Positions 26,555 to 36,160 of a stretch of 64,000 bases of DNA are shown one piece after another. Source of the DNA: a bacterium (lineage in GTDB: Bacteria > Electryoneota > RPQS01); assembly GCA_036504735.1 (NCBI GenBank), contig DASXUQ010000019.1:411139-475138 (forward strand), given 5' to 3'. The translations under genes were made by a program, and so were the position numbers. Each line of letters begins with the position of its first letter. Positions within the stretch are counted from its first letter, which is position 1. Below the pieces are notes generated by a model. It was not told the DNA's origin. It saw only the letters and a program-made list of their open reading frames with translations, and did not search any database.

Positions 26555-27568
26555 TCAGGACTTCAGCAGCACTTTTCGTGCGCAGCGCGGGCCGTGATAG
26601 ATGAATGCAGTGTACACCTGTACGAGGTTTGCGCCAAGCGTCAGGCATTCTTCGAGCCGCTCGGGGGAATCGATTCCTCCGGCGGCCATCAGGGTCTGAT
26701 CTTTGGACAACTCACTGCGCAGCAATGTCAACAACTGTCTGGTGCGCGGAAACTGCGGCGCACCGGAGAGGCCGCCGCGGGTGATCGCCACGGCGCGCGG
26801 CACCAGATCATGCCGGATGGTAGTGTTGCCCGCGACCACTCCTGCCAGGCCAAGTTCACGGGAGAGCCGTCCGATGGCCACGACATCTTCATCGGCCAGA
26901 TCGGGTGCGATCTTCACCAGCAGCGGCTTGGATTTGGCGGCGGCATTGATCTCTGCTAATTCGCCCAGCAAGGGACGCAGTTTCTCCACCGCTTGCAGAT
27001 CCCGCAGCCCCACCGTGTTCGGCGAGGAGACATTCACCACAAAGTAGTCTCCGAGATCATACAGGTGCTCGAAGACCTTTTTGTAATCACTCAGCGCCAG
27101 CTCGACGGGGGTGGTGGCATTCTTGCCGAAGTTAATGCCGACGGGAATGCGCAGGCTGCCATCAGCGCGCATGGCGTGCAGCCTCTCCCCTACTCGTCGC
27201 ATGCCCTCTCCCGGAAAGCCCAGCGCATTGACCAGCGCGTCGGCTTCGGGAAACCGCCAGATGCGCGGCTTGGGATTTCCCGGTTGCGGTTCGGGCGTCA
27301 CCGTGCCGACTTCGACGTAGGAAAAGCCCAGCTCCTGCAGAGCGGGAGTCACGCGAGCATCTTTGTCAAAGCCCGCGGCAATGCCCAGAGGATGAATGAA
27401 ATTCAGCCCCATGACGGTGGTGGGCCGCAGCACCGGCGGTCCGGCCATGCCATGCAGGAAAACGCGGCCCTGAGGATTGGATTGAAGGCGCTCGAAGAGA
27501 TGGAGCACGGAGTCATGCACGGCTTCAGCGTCGCGCAGAAAGGCAATTTTGCGGAAGAATTTGTACAC
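26555..27568 (-). CDS. pyrD: Dihydroorotate dehydrogenase, quinone-linked (class 2)
   Basis: A 337-residue FMN enzyme of pyrimidine synthesis, which oxidises dihydroorotate with electrons passing to quinone. The class 2 features are seen: an N-terminal helical membrane-contact extension (about 1-40), GIAAGFDKD, GTVTPEPQPGNPKPR, NALGFPG, and the catalytic serine in the NVSSPNT segment (Ser181/182), which class 1 enzymes replace with Cys. FMN-phosphate segments GGLSGAP and AAGGIDSPE are intact. It is the last gene of the minus-strand group with the Omp85/TamB genes, 21 bases after the short Omp85. Confidence 0.96.
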   Translation of the reverse strand: MYKFFRKIAFLRDAEAVHDSVLHLFERLQSNPQGRVFLHGMAGPPVLRPTTVMGLNFIHPLGIAAGFDKDARVTPALQELGFSYVEVGTVTPEPQPGNPKPRIWRFPEADALVNALGFPGEGMRRVGERLHAMRADGSLRIPVGINFGKNATTPVELALSDYKKVFEHLYDLGDYFVVNVSSPNTVGLRDLQAVEKLRPLLGELAEINAAAKSKPLLVKIAPDLADEDVVAIGRLSRELGLAGVVAGNTTIRHDLVPRAVAITRGGLSGAPQFPRTRQLLTLLRSELSKDQTLMAAGGIDSPERLEECLTLGANLVQVYTAFIYHGPRCARKVLLKS

Positions 27569-27589
27569 AGGAAGAAAGAAGGTGGAGGT

Positions 27590-28879
27590 TCAGAAGGCTA
27601 CGCCGGTACTGACCGAAAACGAGGTGTGACCGGAGGGGCGCAGGGTGGCGCTGGTTTCAAGAATTTCGAAATAGGGGATGCGGAAATAGAAGCCGGCGCC
27701 GAAGCCGGTGCGTTCGGCCCGACTGCCGGCCAGAATCAGTTCGCCGCGTTCGACGAAGGCCAAGGCGGAGACTCCCCACGGCCAATTCTTGCCATAGCGG
27801 CCAATCAGCGGCACATCATAGGTGGTCTCGTCGCCCAACGGGTAGCGCAGTTCCGCATTGCCGATGATGTAGGTGCCGGACTCACTGCGCAGATCGCCGA
27901 ATCCGCGCAGCGCATTGCCGAAACTGTAGTAGTAGTGGGCCCACTTGGGAGTAGAATTGGTGGAGGTTCCGGCGGCAAGTCGCAGGGCAATCAGGGGCGA
28001 GCGGACTGTCGAATGAAACGGGAAATAGGCGCGGTAATCGTACATCGAGCGAATAAAGCCGATGTTGCCGGTGACGAGGTCCACCCGGGTTTCCGCATAA
28101 GCGCCGCGCGATGGAAACCACTCGAGGTCGCGGCGATCCAGAATGACATAAGGTGAAAACCACATGGTCTGGTAGCGCCGCAGAAGGTCGAAGGATCCGC
28201 CACCCGTAGCCGTAGTTTGCACGCGCAGATCACGGTACTTTAGTTTCAGCCCGACGCGGGACGGAGCGCCTTCATGCGTCGAGACATCGACGGTTCCCGA
28301 CAGATCCCGGCGGTAGCGGGTGGAATCGTAGCTAACGGGCGCCGAGGAGTTCTCCCGGAGGTCGGTGAATCCCAGACGAACGGCTACGGGCAGATGCTGG
28401 GAGAACCAGCGCGAGTGATATTCCAGATCAATTCCCTGCGTGGCGCCGATCTGGCCTACGCCATACAGGCGAGCACCGGTGCCGAAGGTATTGAGGTAGG
28501 TGCCGCCTGCACTAAGAGTCGCCCGGCGAAGAAACGCCCGCGGGCGCGTGAACAGGTCACTAACTTTGCCTTCAGAAAAAGACACGCCGAGCACGGGCCA
28601 GAGTGGCCACAGTTCGGGAGCGCGCACGGCGACCACGCCTCCCCTGCTGATATGCACGGAGACGCTGTTGAAGATGGAGAGGTTGGAGAGCCGGTCGCTG
28701 GCGGCGTGCAAATCCTTGGCCGTGACCGTATCGCCCACTTGAAAGCGGAGTTCACGCTCAACTACCCAGCGCTTGGTGCGATGCAGGCCGATGACGTCAA
28801 TGCGGCGCACCACATAGGATTGGTCCGCATAGGCTGCAACGATCCACAGCAGGGTAACCACAACAGCAGCTCTGCCCAT
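27590..28879 (-). CDS. Short Omp85 protein with one POTRA domain
   Basis: A 429-residue outer-membrane protein. A signal peptide (about 1-18) is followed by one POTRA-like module (about 22-80, with VVRRIDVIGLHRTKRWVVERELRF and LSNLSIFNSVSVHI) and an Omp85-type barrel to the end. It is shorter than BamA or TamA, and resembles the small Omp85 members that are substrate-specific. TamB ends and this ORF starts with no gap (TAG then ATG), so they are co-translated. It may assist TamB or make a dedicated pore; function is unproven. Confidence 0.82.
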   Translation of the reverse strand: MGRAAVVVTLLWIVAAYADQSYVVRRIDVIGLHRTKRWVVERELRFQVGDTVTAKDLHAASDRLSNLSIFNSVSVHISRGGVVAVRAPELWPLWPVLGVSFSEGKVSDLFTRPRAFLRRATLSAGGTYLNTFGTGARLYGVGQIGATQGIDLEYHSRWFSQHLPVAVRLGFTDLRENSSAPVSYDSTRYRRDLSGTVDVSTHEGAPSRVGLKLKYRDLRVQTTATGGGSFDLLRRYQTMWFSPYVILDRRDLEWFPSRGAYAETRVDLVTGNIGFIRSMYDYRAYFPFHSTVRSPLIALRLAAGTSTNSTPKWAHYYYSFGNALRGFGDLRSESGTYIIGNAELRYPLGDETTYDVPLIGRYGKNWPWGVSALAFVERGELILAGSRAERTGFGAGFYFRIPYFEILETSATLRPSGHTSFSVSTGVAF

Positions 28880-31800
28880 CTATCTCCAGTCTACCCGCAT
28901 AAGCAAGTCAAAAGCCGATTCTCCGGCGCCGATCTGTTGAGCGCGCAAATTCAGCCAACGGAAGAGCCGGTATTCCACTGAGACCTCCTGGCTGCCCACA
29001 TTGATCGCTTGAATCGGCTGTACCACTTGGATAAAAAGCCTTTCCGTAAGATATGTTCCAACTTCGAGGGATCCGGACGTCAGACCATTCACTCCGCCGG
29101 TGCCTCCGGGACGGAAAGCAAGCACATCCAGGCCTGCGGCACCGCCAATCAAGCCCGCCAGCGATCCGGTAGCCGCGCCGGTAGCCGCCGATTCAACTTT
29201 TTGGGCGTTAGACGTGGTGTCCCTGGGTGCTCCGGCGATTTCCCGTCCGGTCAGGTTTACTCCGGACAACAACGACGCGATTTGTGCGGCACTCAGGGTA
29301 TCCTGTCCGCCGGCTCCGGACGTTCCGGCCAGAGATAACCGCATCTTCTTGAGCGTACCGAACACGCGCACCGTGATGTCTACGTTATTTTCCGCCAAGC
29401 GCGGATCGGTGGCGGTAATGTCGATGGCTGGATCGTCCGGCGGACCTTCGAAGCGGATGAAGCTCTGCTGGTCGCCTTCCACCTGAAACTGATGGCCGTA
29501 GAAGGACACTGTGCCGCGTTCGACGTCAATCTCGCCGGCCAGTATGGGCATGGGATCGCCGCGACTTTTGTCGACCTGAAGATTGCCCGAAAGCGCGACG
29601 TTCATCCCCTGCCCCCTGACCCAGGCGTTGCCGGGAATATACAACGTCAGAGAGTGCGACATGGACCGATAGATGGTGGACGGCAACATATTCTGGTGGG
29701 TGGTATCGCCGCCGAGGTTAGCAATTTCCGCGCGGACATCAATCGGTTCCACTTGCTTGGTGGACGATGCCGTCAAACGGTAGAGGGCTTCATCCAGCCG
29801 AAGGTTGCCGTGCATGTCCAGCCGGTTCAACGGTCCATCCACGGTCATTTTGCCCGAAAGCCGCGCCCGCATATTCGGATTGTTTACCGCCTGAAAGCGG
29901 TCGGCATCCAGATCCAGATGCAGTACAGACGGCAAAGGAAGCGCCATCACCGCCCAGCCACTTCCGGTCAGCTTTCCGCCGGCTGTCGCGTTGAATTCGG
30001 GAAGCCGCAGCGAATCGCCGTCCAGTGATCCGTTAATCGTGATGTCCTTGTAGCGGATACCCTGCCGGTCATCCCGGTACGTGCCCTTCTGGATGGCAAA
30101 GGTCCCTTCCCACTCGGGCTTGGCCATAGTGCCTTTTAGTGCCATATCCGCGGAAATCAGCCCGCCCAACTGCATACTCTTGGACAGGTAGCGGTTGAAT
30201 TTGTCCAGCCGCTGTTCAAGTAACTGCAACCGGCCCGTAATGGTTTCATTTCTGGAAACAATCAGGCCTTTGTCAATTGCAAAGCGCGCGGGAAGTTCCA
30301 CGTTGAAGATCAGCGTGGTATCACCAAGCCAGTTCATCTGGCCATCCACCACGGCATGACGGGCATCCACGACCGCATGCAGCGTAAACTCATCGGCCAG
30401 CGGTTGCCCGTTCATAGCCACACTGTCGGCGATGAGATTGATGTCGCCGGTGAGGTCATTATCAGGACCGATGATTTGCACGCGCAGGTTGCTGACGCTC
30501 TTTGTCTCCGGCAGCTTAAAGAGTTTAGCCAGTCTCTCCGTGCGCAGGCCGGAGAGTTCGAGGGTAAAGTCTTCCTTCCCCCCGCGCTGCAGCGTTCCCG
30601 CGGCGCGCAGGACGCCGACATTCGAGGTAATAGTCAGTCCGTTGACATCCAGCCGCTTGCCGGCCAAGGTCACGGAATTCTCGCCTTCGGTGGCAAAGGT
30701 CAGATCGGCATACTTCCCGCTTAAGGAATCGATAGCCAAATCCATCCGGGCCGGTGTGCGACGGAGGCGGAAGGCTCCGGCCAATTGTATGGTATCGGCC
30801 TTCGCCCAGAGATTGACCCCGGCGGATAAACTGTCGGGCGAACCATTGACCGCCAGATAGATCGAATCCGCCGCCTGCCCCGCAGCCTTCAGTCCCCGCA
30901 CCGCCACGTTGCCGTGCACAGCCATGCTGTCCATGTCAAAACGGTCGATGTGCGCCGTTAAGTGCTGCACGGTATCCGCACCGTACACGGCGCTATCCAG
31001 ACGCAAATTTCCCGCAGCCGTCAGACGGGATAGGCGCTGCTTGGCCAGACTTGCCGACCCGGTAACCTCGAAGGAGAGCGAACCGCCGAGAGTGTCGGAC
31101 AGATTCATAGACTTGGGCAGCAGCCGCCGGGCAGCGTGCAGGTCCGGTATCACTCCCGCTACGGCGTATTGCAGGTCGCCGCCGATCTCGCCAGATGCAC
31201 TCAAACCCAGCCTCACGGCATCGCGCTGGATGCGGAGTGTGTCGATCCGAATGGTCTTCCCGCCCCGTAGCGTGCCGCGCAGAATCAGACTGTCGACCGT
31301 ATAGGAACCAAGAGTAATCGGCCCCAGCGCGGTATTCAGATCGGCATCGACATGCTGCGGATCGACGTAGTTGCCATGGGCTTCAATAATGCCGGTAATC
31401 GGCAAAAGGGAATCGGGAATCTGCGGCAGCAGTTTGTGCAGATTGAGGGCTTCAAGCCGGATAGTGGTCTGCACCGTAGGGTCCGCCGGCAGAAAGCCGT
31501 GGATCACGCTGGTGATCTCCGCCCGGCCATCGCCGGTATCCAGCTCGCCGCTCAAGGTGATGGTAGAATCGTGAGTCCGTACTTTGAGATTTGCCGTAGC
31601 CAGACGGTAGCGGCCATAGCGGCTGGACTTCAAGTTGACGGCGGCATTCCAGCCTTCAAGCGGGCTGACTGCCGACTGCTTGGAGAACTGAAGATTCCCG
31701 AAGAGCATCATGCCGGTGGTGTCCGACCACATGGCGCCGGGAGTCAAACTGTCGAAAGTCATCTCACCGCGCATGGCCAGAGACTTCAGCGGGTACACTC

Positions 31801-32623
31801 CTGCGCCGTGGACGGTCACGTGGCCAAACTTGCTGCCGCGCATGTCCGCATTCAGCTTGATCGAGTCCATACTGGACACAAAGCTGAGGGTGAGGTTCAC
31901 CGCGCCGACCGTGCTGGCGGGGAGCGGAAACAGGGCCACGATGCCGGTATCGGCGATCAGCGAGAGGTGGCCGATCAGGGGCATAAACGGATTGCCGAGA
32001 AACAGCGTGCCGTCGGTATTCAGGTCCAAACGCTGGGGGACCTGCAAGCCCAAGACGTATTTCAGGCTGTCATTAACGTAGCGCGCTTCGCCCTTCAGGG
32101 ACCAGGCGTCCGTCTGGAACAGCAGCGTATCGCCTTTACTGATGGACGTCTTCAAGCCTTCAATACTGGCATCGGCAACCCGGATACGCCAGGGAGCGGG
32201 CTTGGCCGTGGCCGGCGCGGATTTGGGAGAAGGATTGCGGGGAGCCAGCGCGCGCTGGACATTGGTGCCGGTAGAATCGAATTCGAGAGCAGCGGCCAAT
32301 CCGTCCATTTCGAGATGGCGAACAAAAATGCGGTTGCGGCGGAGCGCCAGTGGATTGACGGACAGATCGAGCTTGTTCAGGCTCACGAGAATCTGACCGG
32401 TAGAGTCCATCACCTGCAAGCCTTCGAGCGTCACATCGCCATTAATAGTAACGCGCACACTCTTGAACGCCAGTTTGCCTGTCAAATTCCTGTTGACGCT
32501 GATAAGCACGCGTTTGGCGACATAGGTCTGCACAGGAGAGGTCAGAGCCAGCACAACCACCAGCACGACCAGTCCGATGATGCTCAGAACACCTATCAGC
32601 AGATATCGCAGCACGCGACGCAT
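28880..32623 (-). CDS. tamB: TamB-like protein (DUF490)
   Basis: A 1247-residue protein with an N-terminal membrane helix (about 8-30), a very long beta-rich region typical of AsmA/TamB repeat grooves, and the diagnostic C-terminal DUF490/TamB domain (about 900-1247). In the domain are GTVSFYGHQFQVEGDQQSF, IDITATDPRL, and LEVGTYLTERLFIQVVQPIQ. TamB-like proteins span the periplasm and move lipids or assist outer-membrane protein insertion. It is coupled to the TamA-like gene upstream (TGATG) and to the short Omp85 downstream. Confidence 0.93.
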   Translation of the reverse strand: MRRVLRYLLIGVLSIIGLVVLVVVLALTSPVQTYVAKRVLISVNRNLTGKLAFKSVRVTINGDVTLEGLQVMDSTGQILVSLNKLDLSVNPLALRRNRIFVRHLEMDGLAAALEFDSTGTNVQRALAPRNPSPKSAPATAKPAPWRIRVADASIEGLKTSISKGDTLLFQTDAWSLKGEARYVNDSLKYVLGLQVPQRLDLNTDGTLFLGNPFMPLIGHLSLIADTGIVALFPLPASTVGAVNLTLSFVSSMDSIKLNADMRGSKFGHVTVHGAGVYPLKSLAMRGEMTFDSLTPGAMWSDTTGMMLFGNLQFSKQSAVSPLEGWNAAVNLKSSRYGRYRLATANLKVRTHDSTITLSGELDTGDGRAEITSVIHGFLPADPTVQTTIRLEALNLHKLLPQIPDSLLPITGIIEAHGNYVDPQHVDADLNTALGPITLGSYTVDSLILRGTLRGGKTIRIDTLRIQRDAVRLGLSASGEIGGDLQYAVAGVIPDLHAARRLLPKSMNLSDTLGGSLSFEVTGSASLAKQRLSRLTAAGNLRLDSAVYGADTVQHLTAHIDRFDMDSMAVHGNVAVRGLKAAGQAADSIYLAVNGSPDSLSAGVNLWAKADTIQLAGAFRLRRTPARMDLAIDSLSGKYADLTFATEGENSVTLAGKRLDVNGLTITSNVGVLRAAGTLQRGGKEDFTLELSGLRTERLAKLFKLPETKSVSNLRVQIIGPDNDLTGDINLIADSVAMNGQPLADEFTLHAVVDARHAVVDGQMNWLGDTTLIFNVELPARFAIDKGLIVSRNETITGRLQLLEQRLDKFNRYLSKSMQLGGLISADMALKGTMAKPEWEGTFAIQKGTYRDDRQGIRYKDITINGSLDGDSLRLPEFNATAGGKLTGSGWAVMALPLPSVLHLDLDADRFQAVNNPNMRARLSGKMTVDGPLNRLDMHGNLRLDEALYRLTASSTKQVEPIDVRAEIANLGGDTTHQNMLPSTIYRSMSHSLTLYIPGNAWVRGQGMNVALSGNLQVDKSRGDPMPILAGEIDVERGTVSFYGHQFQVEGDQQSFIRFEGPPDDPAIDITATDPRLAENNVDITVRVFGTLKKMRLSLAGTSGAGGQDTLSAAQIASLLSGVNLTGREIAGAPRDTTSNAQKVESAATGAATGSLAGLIGGAAGLDVLAFRPGGTGGVNGLTSGSLEVGTYLTERLFIQVVQPIQAINVGSQEVSVEYRLFRWLNLRAQQIGAGESAFDLLMRVDWR

Positions 32624-34461
32624 CAGAACGTAGCTCCCACGGAAAGATCCACCGCCGACGTCGCTCCACCATAGGGATTCTTACGCAATTGGTGGGCATA
32701 GTCCACGCGAAGCGGGCCGACCGGAGTGATCAGCATGAGCCCAACTCCGGCGGACGGATAGAGGTTGGCCAGCCGCCAGCGATTCACCGAAGTCCAGACA
32801 TTGCCGGCATCAATGAAGGTCGCCGCCACAACAGGCCCCAGAATATTCCGACGTACTTCCGCCGTGATGTTGAAGGACAGGTTTCCGCCGTTAGGAGGCG
32901 CGAGTTTCTGATAGACCCATCCGCGGACATCACCGGCTCCGCCCAGACGGAAGCTCTCTTCAGGCGGTGTCACGGGAGTCGTAGCTAACGGCCCCATTAC
33001 CCCGAACTTTGCCCTCGCGGCCAGTACCGTAAATCTTCCCCGGGGAAGCAGTCCGGAGGCTTGGGCGATAACCCGCCACCAGCGGACTTCGGTTCCGTAA
33101 AACAGGCCCGACTCGGACATGGTCAACGAGAGCAGATGTCCCTTGCGCGGCGAGAGGGGATTGTCCCGCGTGTCCCAACTGACGGAGGCCGTTTCCACAG
33201 ATCGGAGATACTGAGTGCGAATCTTTTGGGCGGCGATGTGCGTGGTGGTGTCAATATCCCGTACGCGTTCCGTACCGAATTCGTTGGAAACAGCCGTGGT
33301 CACGTAGCGCAAAGGAGTTGCCGAAAAAATGACGGTGTTGGAAACAATCTCCTTGTGCAGGTCGGGTTGCGCTTCCCAATCCCACTTCGGGTTGATCGTA
33401 ATGTCGGTTACGTGGACAGGCTCATGGGGCACGAAGAACTGGATCTCCGCTGTGCGCTGCAGCCGGGCATAGGTTCCATCCAACTGAAAGCGGCGGGCAC
33501 GCCCAAAGAAGTTCAGGTCGCGGAATTGAGCGGTCAGGCGTTCCCGCTGCTGGGTGTCGTAGCCCACACCACCGCTCACATGGTAGCGCCGGCCTTCTTC
33601 CACCTGTACGGTCACCGGGAGAACATCTCCCGGGACACCAGTGTCGGCGCGCACGGTCACAAAGGTGAAGACCTGCAGATTGACCAGCCGCTCCCGCGTG
33701 AGTTCGAGCTTGTGAACCGCATAGGGATCTCCCTCTTTATAGTCCAGTTCGCGACGGGCCGACTCCTCGGCAAACTGCTTGAGGCCCACAAAGCGTGTTG
33801 TCCCTAAATGGCAATAATGTCCGGGGAAAATGGTGAAGGTCACGTGGGCCAGATTGTTCACGCTATCCCGGTCAATCTGATATGTGACATGCGCCCGGGC
33901 GTAACCGAAGTCCTTCATCTTGTACGCGAAAGTGTCCGCCGAAGTTTGCACGTCCGGCAGCGTCAACCGCTTGCCCGGCTTGATGACTATCGCCTTGGAC
34001 CAGCGTGCGGAGTCGACATATGCCGCGCTGTCGCTGCCCCGCACCATATCCCAATGGGTGAGAATCAGCGGCGGCCCTTCATCAATGTCGAGCTTTAAGT
34101 AGGCTTTCTGTCGTTTGTTGTCGGTGGTTACCGTGCCGGTAACTTTGGCATGGAGAAATCCCTGCCGGTTGTAAAAGTGTTCTACCCGGAACAGGTCCCC
34201 GGCAAAGTCGTCGGCATAAAACTGGGTGCGATGACCAAAGGGAAAGAAACGGCGCAGCCACGATGACGGCTCAGTAGCCATCACATTCAGCAGGTCGGAC
34301 CGCGTAAGAGTGTGGAGCCCGCCGAACTTGATGGAGCTGATATAGAGACCGTCATAGGCCTGCCATTGATCGTACTCAGCCAGCGTCAACACTGCCCACG
34401 CAGCAGAGGACATCACCAGTAGAGCTAAGAGGATCGCGATTAGCCTGAGCTTATTCGTCAT
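32623..34461 (-). CDS. TamA-like Omp85 protein
   Basis: A 612-residue outer-membrane protein. The ATG at 34461 gives a signal peptide MTNKLRLIAILL to SSAAWA. Three POTRA-like modules (about 35-145, 146-225 and 226-310) precede the Omp85 barrel (about 315-612). The lid-lock GAGDVRGWVY, equivalent to VRGF, is present. BamA usually has five POTRAs, TamA three, so TamA is preferred; the tamB neighbour supports this. It may pair with TamB for outer-membrane protein or lipid transport. Confidence 0.88.
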   Translation of the reverse strand: MTNKLRLIAILLALLVMSSAAWAVLTLAEYDQWQAYDGLYISSIKFGGLHTLTRSDLLNVMATEPSSWLRRFFPFGHRTQFYADDFAGDLFRVEHFYNRQGFLHAKVTGTVTTDNKRQKAYLKLDIDEGPPLILTHWDMVRGSDSAAYVDSARWSKAIVIKPGKRLTLPDVQTSADTFAYKMKDFGYARAHVTYQIDRDSVNNLAHVTFTIFPGHYCHLGTTRFVGLKQFAEESARRELDYKEGDPYAVHKLELTRERLVNLQVFTFVTVRADTGVPGDVLPVTVQVEEGRRYHVSGGVGYDTQQRERLTAQFRDLNFFGRARRFQLDGTYARLQRTAEIQFFVPHEPVHVTDITINPKWDWEAQPDLHKEIVSNTVIFSATPLRYVTTAVSNEFGTERVRDIDTTTHIAAQKIRTQYLRSVETASVSWDTRDNPLSPRKGHLLSLTMSESGLFYGTEVRWWRVIAQASGLLPRGRFTVLAARAKFGVMGPLATTPVTPPEESFRLGGAGDVRGWVYQKLAPPNGGNLSFNITAEVRRNILGPVVAATFIDAGNVWTSVNRWRLANLYPSAGVGLMLITPVGPLRVDYAHQLRKNPYGGATSAVDLSVGATF

Positions 34462-34588
34462 CGGAATTTGGCAAGAATAGGGATTACGTTCCAATAACGT
34501 CAAAATGAAGCAGAAAATCAAGCACTTCGGAAGAGGAGGCGGGAAAGCGGGGTTTGTAAAGGACGGGAAAGTGAAGCAAACGGAAATA

Positions 34589-36160
34589 CTATACGGCCCG
34601 GCCCTCCATTGCGGGCTGGTACCGTGAAAGCTGCGGATGGGCGGCCAAGGCTCCGAGCCATTCAAGGGCAATACCACGGTGGTTTTGTTCCACGTTCGGG
34701 TTGCCTTGTATCAGTTGTTCCAGTTTTTCAAGACCCTCGGCGGCTTGGCGCACATGTTCGGCATCGGTGTAGCCCTTTTCGGCCAAGGCTGCCGCCAGTT
34801 GCAGAGCAATACCATTTTCGACGGTCGAGGTCAATGCCGCCGACCACGTGTTAAACTCGTTCTCGATCAGTTGCACCGTCAGGCGGGCTGCCTTGAGGAC
34901 CTGGCCCTTGCGGTCATCGAGCACGGCCTGCTTACGTCCGGTGAGGTTTCCCACCAGGCCGCCACGCTTGCCGCCGTCGGAGGGGAAGATGTGTTTCTCG
35001 TTCAAGGCCGCTTCAAGCTTGCTGCCCAAGGTACGCACCACCCAGCGGGCTTTGGCCTCACCGAGGCTGACCTGCTTCAGTTCGAGCTTGGCGGCGAGGC
35101 CTGTCAGACCGGTCACAAAGTCCGCCATGCGATCGACCACAAATTCATCCAGTTTGGCCATGAGGCCGGTTAAGCCCAGCGCGGAAACATAGGTAGAGGT
35201 CTGCGGACCAGCCTTTCCGGCATCAAAGAACGGGGCAAATGCCTGGCCGGAGGTGCGGTTCTGCACATAGGCTTCGGCCAGAGAACGGATACCGCCTGAC
35301 CAGTTCTTGCGGTACTGGCTGAAGAGGTGCCGCGAGGAACTCAGTTTGATCTCATATTGATTGGCCAGTTGCAGGCAGGCGCGTTTCTGCTGTTCCATCT
35401 GCTCGAGCAGGCGGGGGACAAGCCACGCCCACGCCGCCGCCGCACGCAAATCGAGTTGCTCCGGGCCGTCCTCGCCGAGCGTTCCGACTTCACGCAGGAG
35501 CCGTTGCCGCTCCTCCTCGATGGTGAGTTGATCGGCGGTGACCACCCACAACTTCTGGCCGAGTCCCTGGAACATGCGCACTAAGGAATCCGGCGCGCCG
35601 GAAAGGACCACCGCCGCCCGCTGTGACAGCAGCGGTTCGATGATCCGCGCATCCGTCTCGTCACGATGGCAGCGGTGCGGATGGGGGATCCACAGGATGC
35701 GCCACGCGGCCTCCGCATTTAGATGCTCCTCCAGCGTGGTAAGAGAACCGGTTGGTAAGAGCGCGGAAATCTTCTGTGGCAGCTCTTCAGGAGTCAGAGC
35801 CTGATCCACACCTGCGCTGTGCATGCGAAGACTTGTGGTGGTTCCACTCTGGACCGACCAGACCAGCGGAGAATCGGGGACATCGCAAAAATCCGCTTCA
35901 TATCCGAAGAGCGCCGCAAACTCTGTAGCCAGAGCCGCATCGCCGCCGCACAGCAGAAAAGCGGTCTGCGGATGCGCACCTGCGCGGGCGTAGGCCTCCA
36001 ATTCGGGCAGGGTGCATCCGGCCTGGCGGCACGCCGTCTGGAGCATCCCTAAAGAAGGGGTATGCTTCGCCGAGCCGCTGGAGCGCGCGACCTTCTCCCA
36101 ATGTTGCAGCAGTTCCAGCGCCGAGGCGGCTGTGCGGGCAAAGGGTGCGGCAGGCCTCAA
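34589..36160 (-). CDS. Unknown protein, possible dynamin-like pseudo-GTPase
   Basis: A 523-residue cytosolic protein that I cannot assign to a known family. The order of N-terminal strands and helices resembles a dynamin-type G domain, but motif positions are degenerate: TAFLLCGGDAALATEFAALFG sits where a P-loop would be, WRILWIPHPHR where a DxxG would be, and AAVVLSGAPD followed by LWVVTADQLT where the base-recognition NKxD would be. The rest (about 240-510) is helical. It begins at TTG overlapping the upstream coiled-coil stop (TTGA), so the two genes are coupled. Conclusion on the G domain is inference and must be tested by structure comparison. Confidence 0.6.
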   Translation of the reverse strand: MRPAAPFARTAASALELLQHWEKVARSSGSAKHTPSLGMLQTACRQAGCTLPELEAYARAGAHPQTAFLLCGGDAALATEFAALFGYEADFCDVPDSPLVWSVQSGTTTSLRMHSAGVDQALTPEELPQKISALLPTGSLTTLEEHLNAEAAWRILWIPHPHRCHRDETDARIIEPLLSQRAAVVLSGAPDSLVRMFQGLGQKLWVVTADQLTIEEERQRLLREVGTLGEDGPEQLDLRAAAAWAWLVPRLLEQMEQQKRACLQLANQYEIKLSSSRHLFSQYRKNWSGGIRSLAEAYVQNRTSGQAFAPFFDAGKAGPQTSTYVSALGLTGLMAKLDEFVVDRMADFVTGLTGLAAKLELKQVSLGEAKARWVVRTLGSKLEAALNEKHIFPSDGGKRGGLVGNLTGRKQAVLDDRKGQVLKAARLTVQLIENEFNTWSAALTSTVENGIALQLAAALAEKGYTDAEHVRQAAEGLEKLEQLIQGNPNVEQNHRGIALEWLGALAAHPQLSRYQPAMEGRAV

